Below the pieces are notes generated by a model, which ran no database searches, had not been told where the DNA came from, and saw only the letters and a program-made list of their open reading frames with translations. 16,267 bases of DNA. Origin: Thermoplasmata archaeon (GTDB taxonomy: Archaea > Thermoplasmatota > B47-G6). The stretch lies in assembly GCA_003663585.1 (NCBI GenBank), contig QMTU01000005.1:1-16267 (forward strand), given 5' to 3'. Positions 7,185-14,274 of the stretch are shown piece by piece (position 1 is the first letter of the stretch; each line of letters opens with the position of its first letter). The translations under genes and the position numbers were made by a program.

Positions 7185-7416
7185 AGCAATGATTTATATA
7201 ACGCTCAAGGAAGGGATTCTCGACGCTGAAGGAGAGACTGTAAGAAGGGCTTTGATATCTTTAGGATTTGACGTTTCAGAAGTCAAATCCGGAAAAATGT
7301 ACATTATTGAGTTTAAGTGTGATAAGGATCCTGAAGAAGTTGTGGAGAAAATGTGCAGGCATCTTCTGGCAAATCCTGTAGTGAACAACTATAAATATGA
7401 GTTGGAGGAGCTATGA
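7171..7416 (+). CDS. purS: FGAM synthase, PurS subunit
   Basis: An 81-residue small subunit of the three-part phosphoribosylformylglycinamidine synthase (PurS/PurQ/PurL) found in archaea and many bacteria. In characterised systems PurS bridges the glutaminase PurQ and the small PurL and helps pass ammonia between them. The sequence shows the typical beta-alpha-beta-beta-alpha-beta pattern: YITLKEGILDAEGETVRRAL, the GFDVSEVKSGKMY core, and an acidic C-terminus following LLANPVVNNY. The length is normal. ATG 7171 lies inside the end of purC and has GGAGAGG about 7 bases upstream; a second ATG at codon 7 would cut the first strand, so I keep the first. Its stop is one base from the purQ start. 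Confidence 0.93.
   Translation: MSRYKAMIYITLKEGILDAEGETVRRALISLGFDVSEVKSGKMYIIEFKCDKDPEEVVEKMCRHLLANPVVNNYKYELEEL
7404..7410 (+). promoter_or_regulatory. Ribosome binding site that sets the purQ start
   Basis: GGAGGAG lies 7 bases before ATG 7418 and inside the last codons of purS. It is downstream of the earlier in-frame ATG 7397, so it argues for the later start. Confidence 0.7.
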
Positions 7417-7417
7417 G

Positions 7418-8101
7418 ATGGTAGTAACTATAGGGATTCCTGTATACCCTGGAACTAACTGTGATGTTGACGTATACAAAGCTGTTAAACTTGCTGGGGC
7501 GAGTCCAAAGAGAATATGGTATAAGGATTACAAGGAGATGTGGAAGGTTGATGCTATAGTGATTCCAGGAGGATTTTCCTACGCAGATTATATAAGAGCT
7601 GGGGCTATAGCTGCGAGAACTAAAATGACTGAGACCATAAAAGAGCTTGCAGAGGATGGAATGCCGGTTCTTGGGATATGTAATGGGTTCCAGGTTTTAG
7701 TAGAGTCTGGCATGCTTCCTGGGGCTCTTACTGTAAACAAGAGTGCTAGGTTCATATGTAGATGGGTTTATCTGAAGGTAGTTCGTAATGACACTCCTTT
7801 TACTCAACTCTATGATGAAGGAGAGGTCATAAGGATGCCTATAGCACACATGGAGGGAAGATACATTCCAAGCAGTGGATTTAACAAGAGATTAATAGTC
7901 CTACAATATGCGGATTCTTGTGGAAATGTTACAGAAGACGCAAATCCAAATGGCTCCTACATGAATATAGCAGGCATAATAAGTGCCAGAGAAAACGTAT
8001 TGGGTCTTATGCCACATCCTGAAAGGGCATCAGAGGATGCTCTTGGAGGAAGTGATGGTCTTAGAATGTTTAAATCCTTGATCGAATACCTAAGAAGGTG
8101 A
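7418..8101 (+). CDS. purQ: FGAM synthase, PurQ glutaminase subunit
   Basis: A class I glutamine amidotransferase of 227 residues that releases ammonia from glutamine for the FGAR-to-FGAM step catalysed by PurL. The nucleophile is C88 in GICNGFQ, and the partner His/Glu are H200 and E202 in MPHPE. The N-terminal IPVYPGTNCD segment and the IPGGFSYADY oxyanion-strand motif are typical of PurQ as opposed to other amidotransferases. An in-frame ATG at 7397 would add seven residues (MSWRSYE) lying within purS; the GGAGGAG site and the start of the first beta strand favour ATG 7418. It lies one base after purS and seven bases before purL, within the operon, and nothing looks damaged. Confidence 0.95.
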   Translation: MVVTIGIPVYPGTNCDVDVYKAVKLAGASPKRIWYKDYKEMWKVDAIVIPGGFSYADYIRAGAIAARTKMTETIKELAEDGMPVLGICNGFQVLVESGMLPGALTVNKSARFICRWVYLKVVRNDTPFTQLYDEGEVIRMPIAHMEGRYIPSSGFNKRLIVLQYADSCGNVTEDANPNGSYMNIAGIISARENVLGLMPHPERASEDALGGSDGLRMFKSLIEYLRR

Positions 8102-8108
8102 TAGCTAA

Positions 8109-10247
8109 ATGAGAGAATACATTGTCAGAAACCTAACAGATGATGAAAAGTCCAAGATAATTAAAAAGCTTGGAAGAAATCCAAATGATGTAGAGTGGGC
8201 AATGATAGACGTTATGTGGAGCGAACATGTATCATATAAATCTTCAAGATCCTTTATAAGGAGATTTTTGAGATCTAGTGGGAGACACGTTGTAGTAGGT
8301 CCAGGGCAAGATGCTGGGATAATAAGAATTGCAGATGACATATACATAGCTTTTAAAATAGAAAGTCATAATCATCCCTCTGCGGTAGATCCTTATGGAG
8401 GATCTTCAACAGGAATAGGTGGAATAGTGCGAGATATATTAAGCATGGGGGCTCAGCCTATAGCACTCCTGGATTCTCTTCACTTTGGTGATCTAGATAA
8501 AAGACGTACATGGTTTCACATTCTTGGGGTTGTTAAGGGGATATCTGACTACGGAAATAGAATAGGCGTTCCTACTGTTGGTGGTGAGACTAAGTTCTCC
8601 TCATGTTATAACGAAAACCCCTTAGTTAATGTTGCTTGTATAGGGATTGTTAATAGGATTGTTCCAAGTGTCCTTAATAAGCCAGACAGTGCGCTTGTTC
8701 TTTATGGGAACAGAACTGGGAGAGATGGTATACATGGTGTAAGCTTTGCCTCCGAGACACTAGATGAGGAGTCTATTGAAGAAGATAGAAGCGCAGTTCA
8801 GATCGGAGATCCACTGACTGAAAAACTTCTCATAGATGCTTCGCTTGAGATCTTCAGCAGAGGTCTTGCGTGTGCTCTAAAAGATCTGGGAGGGGGAGGG
8901 CTTACGTGCGCAGTTTCAGAGATGGTCGGAAAAGGTGGCATTGGGGCCGTTATAGAGCTAGATAGAGTTCCACTGAGAGAGGAGAACATGAGTCCATACG
9001 AGATATTAATCTCAGAGTCTCAGGAGAGAATGCTACTGGCAACTAGTTATGATAACCTTGAGGAAGTAATATCCATATTGAATAAGTACGATATTCAATG
9101 GGCAGTAATTGGTAGAAGCATTCCTGAAAGAAAAATTATCGTTAAGTACAAGGGAAAGAAAATAGTGGACTTACCAGTAGAAATCCTAGTAAATGTTCCA
9201 ATACAAAGACATCCTACAAAACCCAGGACAAAGGATTTTTCCAAAGATTTAAAGTTTGAGCCCCCGTCATTAGAGGAATCTTTAGTAAAAGTTCTTAGAA
9301 ATCCTAATGTTTCCTCAAAGGAATGGATATATGAGCAGTACGACTATGAGGTACAAACTAGAACCGTCATCAAGCCAGGAGCTGATGCAACAGTGCTTAA
9401 GATCACAAGTGAGGTGGGTGTGGCTGCTACATTGGACAGCTGTGCTGACTACGCATCAATAGATCCATATGAAGGAGCTAAAGGTGCAGTAGCTGAGGCA
9501 TATAGAAATATAACTGCTGTTGGTGGTGAACCATTGGCAATAGTTGATAATATAAACGCTGGTGATCCAAATAACCCTATATCTTACTGGGAATTTCGAG
9601 AGACTGTTAGAGGGCTAGGTAATGCTGCAAGGGCGTTTTCAGTTCCAGTAGTTGGGGGAAATGTCAGTCTCTACAATGAATCTCCTAGCGGAAAAATCTG
9701 GCCTACCCTTGTGGTATGTATGCTTGGGAAAGTTAACATAAGACACATAATGACGCCCTCATTAAAGAAAACAAATAGCATTTTAGTTCTAGTGGGAGAT
9801 ACCTACAATGAACTAGGGGGTAGTGAATATCTAAAGATCCTGGGACTACACGGATATGGATCAGTTCCAAGGGTTAGATACAAGAAGGAGAAGACAAATA
9901 GCAAAAATGTTCTTAGGTGCATAAGAAAGGGAATGGTTCTATCAGTACATGATGTCTCTGATGGAGGGATCATTACTGCTGTTGCAGAAATGGCTATAAT
10001 GGGTAAAAAGGGCATAGAAGTGGCAATAAGATCAAATCTTAGAGGAGATATATTTGCATTTTCAGAGTCTCATGCTAGATATATTCTTGAGGTACCAGAG
10101 GAACACGTTGAAGATGTATTGAAGATAACAGGAGGAATTGCCATTGGGAAGACCTCAAGCTCATCATCATTCTACTTTGAGGTTAACGACTTCTGCGTTG
10201 ATCTGCCTATAAGGAGGCTTGAGGAGGCTTATGCCATACGTTGGTGA
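8109..10247 (+). CDS. purL: FGAM synthase, small-type PurL synthetase subunit
   Basis: 712 residues, matching the small PurL of archaea and Gram-positives rather than the roughly 1300-residue fused enzyme of proteobacteria. It uses ATP to convert FGAR plus ammonia (from PurQ) to FGAM. Two tandem AIR-synthase-like halves are visible. The first has SEHVSYK (H40), ESHNHPS (about 85-91), the GGSSTGIGG loop, VPTVGGET and LGGGGL. The second has PGADATVLK, the RNITAVGGEPLA loop, PVVGGNVSLYNES and HDVSDGG. GGTGAT 6 bases before ATG 8109 supports the start. Its last 17 bases overlap purF, and its final codons contain a duplicated GGAGGCTT that also serves as purF translation-initiation sequence. Confidence 0.96.
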   Translation: MREYIVRNLTDDEKSKIIKKLGRNPNDVEWAMIDVMWSEHVSYKSSRSFIRRFLRSSGRHVVVGPGQDAGIIRIADDIYIAFKIESHNHPSAVDPYGGSSTGIGGIVRDILSMGAQPIALLDSLHFGDLDKRRTWFHILGVVKGISDYGNRIGVPTVGGETKFSSCYNENPLVNVACIGIVNRIVPSVLNKPDSALVLYGNRTGRDGIHGVSFASETLDEESIEEDRSAVQIGDPLTEKLLIDASLEIFSRGLACALKDLGGGGLTCAVSEMVGKGGIGAVIELDRVPLREENMSPYEILISESQERMLLATSYDNLEEVISILNKYDIQWAVIGRSIPERKIIVKYKGKKIVDLPVEILVNVPIQRHPTKPRTKDFSKDLKFEPPSLEESLVKVLRNPNVSSKEWIYEQYDYEVQTRTVIKPGADATVLKITSEVGVAATLDSCADYASIDPYEGAKGAVAEAYRNITAVGGEPLAIVDNINAGDPNNPISYWEFRETVRGLGNAARAFSVPVVGGNVSLYNESPSGKIWPTLVVCMLGKVNIRHIMTPSLKKTNSILVLVGDTYNELGGSEYLKILGLHGYGSVPRVRYKKEKTNSKNVLRCIRKGMVLSVHDVSDGGIITAVAEMAIMGKKGIEVAIRSNLRGDIFAFSESHARYILEVPEEHVEDVLKITGGIAIGKTSSSSSFYFEVNDFCVDLPIRRLEEAYAIRW
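10211..10230 (+). repeat. Tandem 10-base repeat providing purF initiation sequence
   Basis: AAGGAGGCTT and GAGGAGGCTT lie back to back (9 of 10 bases identical) inside the end of purL. Each contains a GGAGG Shine-Dalgarno core. The second ends directly at ATG 10231 of purF, leaving only 3 bases after GGAGG, which is tight spacing. Confidence 0.6.
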
Positions 10248-11655
10248 GAAATGTGGTATAGCAGCGTATATTGGAGACAATGCTGTTGAAAAGGTGTATT
10301 TATCTTTAATTGCTCTTCAGCATCGTGGACAAGAGTCTGCAGGAATAGTTGCTTGGAAGAATGAAAGATTCATAGAATATAAAACACATGGGCTAGTCCA
10401 AAATGTCCTTAGATATATCGGCAAGGAAAAAGATGGTGCCAGTCCAGCTATTGGCCATGTTAGGTATTCCACATATGGAGGAAGCAGTAGGGTATTTATA
10501 CAGCCAGTACGTGCTAAATACAGGGATCTTGAGTTGTATCTTGCTCATAATGGAACGATTCCTAATGCGTACTTTTATAGAGGAGATCTAGCCTCTTACG
10601 GCGTAAGGACTGTTTTTGATCTCGATAGCGGTATACTAGCCGGATATTTAGCATATTCTATATGGGAGTATGGGCTGAGAGAAGCAATAAATTCCATATT
10701 TGAAAGGTTCAAGGCATCATATGCATTCATAGCCTTGATAGATGGGGGAGATGTGTTAGCCGCCAAAGATCCATACGGTATAAGACCGCTATCAATAGCA
10801 ATATCAAATGAAAATGATATAGCGATATCATCTGAGTCATGTGCATTCAACGCTATAATGGGAAAGGATCAATTTTACAGAGAACTTCTTCCAAAAGAAA
10901 GCATACTAATAGAACATAGTGGTAAAGTCAAAATACTGTCTGAGGGAAATAAAGACTCTGAGAGAATATGTGTGTTTGAATATGTATACTTTGCCAGGCC
11001 AGATTCTGTGATCTCGGGAGTTAACGTCTACAGAGCAAGGGTTCATATGGGAGAAATACTTGCTGAAGAGGAACTCAGGCGTTTTAAGAGACCCCTTGCT
11101 GATCTAGTAATTCCTGTTCCTGATTCAGGAAGGGCTGCTGCAAAGGGTTTTAGCTCATGTCTTGGAATACGCATGGAAGAGGGGCTAATAAAGAATCGAT
11201 ATCTGGGGCGCACGTTCATACTTCCAGATGACTCCTTAAGAAAGGTCAGTGTGAGGCTTAAGCTCTCGCCTATAGAGGACGTGGTAAAGGGGAGAAAGAT
11301 ATATCTCGTGGATGATAGCCTTGTAAGAGGAAATACCATGAAAGAGATAGTTAAAATGCTTTTTGACGCTGGTGCCGAAGAAGTTCACGTGCGGATAGCA
11401 TCTCCACCTATAAGGAACCCATGTTACTTTGGAATAGATTTTCCAACACATGAGGAGCTTATTGCGTATAGAAAAAGTCTAGAGGAGATAAGAGATGCTA
11501 TAGGAGCAACATCACTCTATTATCTATCAATAGAGGGTCTTAAGAAAGCTCTAGGGAAAGAGGAAGTTTGTAGCGGATGTTTCACTGGAATATATCCAAT
11601 AGAGGTGACTGAACATGGAGAAATTAAAATTCCTCGTTATAGGAAGCGGAGGTAG
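10231..11655 (+). CDS. purF: Amidophosphoribosyltransferase (glutamine PRPP amidotransferase)
   Basis: 474 residues; the committing step of purine synthesis, PRPP plus glutamine to phosphoribosylamine. The N-terminal Ntn glutaminase has its nucleophile at C8 (KCGIAAYIG), so residues 1-7 would be a short propeptide removed on maturation, as in the Bacillus-type enzyme. HRGQESAGI follows. The C-terminal phosphoribosyltransferase domain carries IPVPDSG and the PRPP loop VDDSLVRGNT (about 360-369). Cysteines at about 247, 398, 447 and 450 (the last two as CSGC) match the ligand pattern of the [4Fe-4S]-containing subgroup. The frame opens four codons earlier at TTG 10219, but ATG 10231 is the better start. 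It overlaps purL by 17 bases and purD by 41 bases. Confidence 0.95.
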   Translation: MPYVGEKCGIAAYIGDNAVEKVYLSLIALQHRGQESAGIVAWKNERFIEYKTHGLVQNVLRYIGKEKDGASPAIGHVRYSTYGGSSRVFIQPVRAKYRDLELYLAHNGTIPNAYFYRGDLASYGVRTVFDLDSGILAGYLAYSIWEYGLREAINSIFERFKASYAFIALIDGGDVLAAKDPYGIRPLSIAISNENDIAISSESCAFNAIMGKDQFYRELLPKESILIEHSGKVKILSEGNKDSERICVFEYVYFARPDSVISGVNVYRARVHMGEILAEEELRRFKRPLADLVIPVPDSGRAAAKGFSSCLGIRMEEGLIKNRYLGRTFILPDDSLRKVSVRLKLSPIEDVVKGRKIYLVDDSLVRGNTMKEIVKMLFDAGAEEVHVRIASPPIRNPCYFGIDFPTHEELIAYRKSLEEIRDAIGATSLYYLSIEGLKKALGKEEVCSGCFTGIYPIEVTEHGEIKIPRYRKRR

Positions 11656-12946
11656 AGAATACATAATCGTAAAGGCATTGTCAGAGACGTCCGATGTATA
11701 TGCATACATGTTCCATGAGAATCCTGGAATAAAAAAACTCTCAAAAGATTATGTTATTGGAAAATCTAGTAGCATAGAAAGCATGGTGGAGTATGCGAAG
11801 AAGGTGGATCCAGACATAGTGGTGATAGGGCCAGAGAACCCGTTAGCTGCTGGCGTCGTAGACGCCCTTGAGGAAAGTGGATTTCCAACAGTTGGACCCA
11901 AGAGAGATGCGGCAAAAATAGAATGGGACAAATCTTATGCTAGAGACCTCATGAGAAAATATAACATCCCTGGATCAAAGCTCTCAATGTCATTCGATAA
12001 TCCAGAGGATGCTAAGAGGTTCATAGATGACTACGGAAAGCCTGTTGTTGTTAAACCTGCAGGCCTCACAGGTGGCAAGGGAGTACGCGTTGTTGGAGTT
12101 ACATTAAAGGACAATGAGGAAGCTAAGAAGTACGTCGATGAAATCTTTGAAAAGAATATCGGGGGATTAAAGAGAGTACTAATAGAGGAGAGGACAGACG
12201 GTGAAGAATTCACACTTCAGGCATTTGTGGACGGCACTCACATGTCCTTCATGCCTCTTGTTCAGGACCATCCACATGCGTTTGAAGATGATCAGGGACC
12301 GGAAACTGGTGGCATGGGATCGTACTCTATGCCTGATCATAAGCTTCCTTTTCTCACAGATAGAGACCTAGAAATAGCTAAGAAGTGCATGGGGGGGATA
12401 ATAAAGGCATTAAAGAAAGAGGGAGTGGAGTACAAAGGAATATTATATGGACAGTTCATGGTAGATGCCACAGGACCAAAGCTCATTGAGTTTAACTCGA
12501 GGTTTGGTGATCCAGAGGCAATAAATGTAATTCCTTTATTACATGATGATCTAAGTAGAGTGTTTGAGCAGATCGTGGACAGGACCTTAAGTACGGTAGT
12601 ATTTAGGAACGAGTCCAGTGTAGTGAAATACATAGTCCCAAAGGGGTATCCTATTGAAAAAACACCAGGATGGCTCAGAGTTGCTGAGGATATTATCAAG
12701 GAGTTCAATGCAGGCATAGCCTATGCTTCTGTGATTGAGAAAGGTTCTAAACTTGAAATGTTAGGATCTAGAGCGTTAGCAATATATTCCACACATCCAG
12801 ATATTATCAAAGCTGAAAGCTCTGTTGAAAATGCAATAATTTATGGAGTGACTGGTGAGGGGTTCAGGTGGCGTAAAGACATAGGAAAGCTTGAGACAAT
12901 TAGAAAACGCATCGAAAGAATGGCAAAAATTAGGGAGAAAATTTAA
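11615..12946 (+). CDS. purD: Phosphoribosylamine-glycine ligase (GAR synthetase)
   Basis: A 443-residue ATP-grasp ligase that joins phosphoribosylamine and glycine, acting directly on the unstable product of PurF encoded just upstream. Visible landmarks: N-terminal VIGSGGRE loop, GPENPL, the ATP-grasp KPAGLTGGKGV loop, the GPETGGMGSYS segment and the metal-binding LIEFNSRFGDPE. Length is near the usual 420-440. The N-terminal motif reads GGREY where most PurD proteins I know read GGREH; otherwise all motifs are intact. The start ATG 11615 lies 41 bases inside purF and has a strong GAGGTGACT site 4 bases upstream, so initiation is internal to the purF coding region and probably coupled to it. 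Purine-operon context leaves little doubt. Confidence 0.94.
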   Translation: MEKLKFLVIGSGGREYIIVKALSETSDVYAYMFHENPGIKKLSKDYVIGKSSSIESMVEYAKKVDPDIVVIGPENPLAAGVVDALEESGFPTVGPKRDAAKIEWDKSYARDLMRKYNIPGSKLSMSFDNPEDAKRFIDDYGKPVVVKPAGLTGGKGVRVVGVTLKDNEEAKKYVDEIFEKNIGGLKRVLIEERTDGEEFTLQAFVDGTHMSFMPLVQDHPHAFEDDQGPETGGMGSYSMPDHKLPFLTDRDLEIAKKCMGGIIKALKKEGVEYKGILYGQFMVDATGPKLIEFNSRFGDPEAINVIPLLHDDLSRVFEQIVDRTLSTVVFRNESSVVKYIVPKGYPIEKTPGWLRVAEDIIKEFNAGIAYASVIEKGSKLEMLGSRALAIYSTHPDIIKAESSVENAIIYGVTGEGFRWRKDIGKLETIRKRIERMAKIREKI

Positions 12947-12960
12947 TATCCTTCTACTTT

Positions 12961-12969
12961 AGGGGTGAT
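12961..12969 (+). promoter_or_regulatory. Ribosome binding site that sets the purP start
   Basis: AGGGGTGAT lies 4 bases before GTG 12974. It overlaps an earlier in-frame GTG at 12965, which it could not serve, so the later GTG is preferred. Confidence 0.6.
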
Positions 12970-12973
12970 CAGA

Positions 12974-14110
12974 GTGATACGTGTTGAGGATATGAGATCT
13001 ACTGTAGGTAAATATAACAAAAACAAGATCTCTGTTGGAACTATAGGAAGTCACTCTGCTTTAGATATATGTGACGGAGCAAGGGATCTAGGGCTAAGAA
13101 CAATAGTAATATGTCAGAAAGGTAGAGAAAGAACGTATGAGAAGTACTTTATTAGGAAAAAGACTCAAGATGGTCTTGAGAAGGGAGTAATAGACAAGGT
13201 CTATGTTTTAGAAAGGTTTAAGGATATACTGAACATCCAAAACGAGCTTATAGATGAAAACACGATATTTGTCCCAAATAGGAGCTTTGTAGTTTATGTA
13301 GGAATTGAGAATATAGAAAAGAAGTTTAAGGTGCCAATGTTTGGCAATAGGTTCTTGCTTAAGATTGAGGAGAGGAGTCTAAAGGAAAACTATTATGAGC
13401 TTCTTAAAAAGGCAAAAATACCGCATCCTGAAGAAGTGACTCCTGAGGAAATAAAAGTTTTAACAATCGTGAAAATGCCCCACGCAAAGAAGAAGCTTGA
13501 AAGAGGCTTTTTTACAGTCACAAGCTATGAGGAGTTCCTTGAGAAGTCTAAAGACCTAATAGATCGAGGGATAATAACTGAAGAGGACTTAAAAAGAGCT
13601 AGGATAGAAAGATACATTTTAGGGCCTGTTTTCAATGCTGATATGTTTTACAGTCCAATAGATGATGAAATAGAACTGCTTGGAGTGGATTGGAGATTTG
13701 AGACAGACTTAGATGGCTTTGTAAGACTTCCTGCAGAGGAACAGCTAAAGCTTCCAGAATCTCAGAAAATTCCTGAATACATAGTATGTGGGCACTCTAC
13801 AGCAACTCTAAGGGAGTCTCTTTTAGATAAGGTCTTTGAAATTGCCGAAAGGTTTATTAGAGTCACGAGAGAAGAGTATCCGCCTGGAGTTATAGGACCA
13901 TTTACCCTTCAAATGGTCGTAGATAAAGACCTTGACTTCTATGTCTTTGATGTTGCTGTAAGGATAGGCGGTGGCACAAATATTCATATGTCACTGGGAC
14001 ATCCATATGGAAATGCTCTATGGCGCCAGCCTATGAGTACTGGAAAGAGAATAGCCCTGGAAATAAAGAGAGCAACAGAACTTGATAGTCTAGAAGAAAT
14101 AGTCACATAA
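12974..14110 (+). CDS. purP: FAICAR synthetase (formate-dependent AICAR formyltransferase)
   Basis: 378 residues; an archaea-specific ATP-grasp enzyme that formylates AICAR with formate and ATP, replacing the folate-dependent PurH step. Diagnostic segments are TIGSHSALDICDGA (His at residue 27 from the chosen start), VPNRSFVVYVG, VPMFGNRFLLKIEER, VKMPHAKKK, PVFNADMFYSP, and the C-terminal VAVRIGGGTNIHM and QPMSTGKRIA. All parts of a full-length PurP are present. The frame also has GTG 12965, but the AGGGGTGAT site selects GTG 12974. It follows purD by 27 bases, the widest gap in the operon, where a TTTAATAT stretch could be a weak internal promoter. It ends 11 bases before the 3' end of the convergent tRNA-Cys gene. 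Confidence 0.95.
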   Translation: MIRVEDMRSTVGKYNKNKISVGTIGSHSALDICDGARDLGLRTIVICQKGRERTYEKYFIRKKTQDGLEKGVIDKVYVLERFKDILNIQNELIDENTIFVPNRSFVVYVGIENIEKKFKVPMFGNRFLLKIEERSLKENYYELLKKAKIPHPEEVTPEEIKVLTIVKMPHAKKKLERGFFTVTSYEEFLEKSKDLIDRGIITEEDLKRARIERYILGPVFNADMFYSPIDDEIELLGVDWRFETDLDGFVRLPAEEQLKLPESQKIPEYIVCGHSTATLRESLLDKVFEIAERFIRVTREEYPPGVIGPFTLQMVVDKDLDFYVFDVAVRIGGGTNIHMSLGHPYGNALWRQPMSTGKRIALEIKRATELDSLEEIVT

Positions 14111-14121
14111 GGACAATAATG

Positions 14122-14195
14122 TGGAGGCGGGGCCGGGACTCGAACCCGGCTCAACGGGTCTGCAGCCCGTCGCATAGCCCCTCTGCCACCCCGCC
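14122..14195 (-). tRNA. tRNA-Cys (anticodon GCA), CCA encoded
   Basis: On the minus strand a complete cloverleaf can be drawn. The acceptor stem is GGCGGGG/CCCCGCC; the D-arm has stem GCA/TGC; the anticodon stem ACGGG/CCCGT holds the loop CTGCAGA with anticodon GCA; the T-stem CCGGG/CCCGG holds the loop TTCGAGT. The discriminator base is T (U73), the known cysteine identity base, followed by an encoded CCA (14124-14122). No intron is present. The GC-rich stems fit a hyperthermophile. It lies between purP (convergent) and pyruvate kinase (same strand) and has its own TATA-like element upstream. Confidence 0.96.
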
Positions 14196-14208
14196 ATATG
14201 CAGAGGGG
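14178..14208. repeat. 9-base perfect inverted repeat joining the tRNA-Cys D-arm and its upstream flank
   Basis: On the plus strand CCCCTCTGC (14178-14186, inside the tRNA D-arm) is repeated in inverted form as GCAGAGGGG (14200-14208), just upstream of the tRNA 5' end at 14195, with a 13-base spacer. Confidence 0.7.
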
Positions 14209-14218
14209 ATTCGGACAC

Positions 14219-14231
14219 ACTATATTCTAAC
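14219..14231 (-). promoter_or_regulatory. TATA-like promoter element of tRNA-Cys
   Basis: The minus strand reads TTAGAATATAGT, with the AATATA core centred about 25-30 bases upstream of the tRNA 5' end. The transcription start would then fall within a few bases of the mature 5' end, as is common for archaeal tRNA genes. Confidence 0.45.
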
Positions 14232-14274
14232 ATTATTACCCTTTTTTGTATCTTTCTATCAATGAGCTCTAAAT

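Noticed and set aside
12337..12717. 126-codon open frame on the minus strand inside purD
   Set aside because: It is fully antisense to a clear purD, has no recognisable motif, and is the kind of frame expected opposite such a coding sequence. Similar antisense frames inside purL, purF, the glucanotransferase and pyk were rejected for the same reason.
12942..12949. TTTAATAT before purP as an internal promoter
   Set aside because: It overlaps the end of purD in AT-rich sequence. A start from it would fall almost on the GTG codon and leave the good AGGGGTGAT site outside or at the very end of the message.
14122..14195. Intron-containing or split tRNA
   Set aside because: The cloverleaf closes without extra bases; the anticodon loop has seven bases and no bulge-helix-bulge sequence is seen.
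14238..14247. CCCTTTTTTG on the plus strand as a terminator of the purine operon
   Set aside because: It lies about 130 bases beyond purP and past the antisense of the tRNA-Cys gene, with no stem before it. It is possible as a T-tract terminator but too weakly supported to list.
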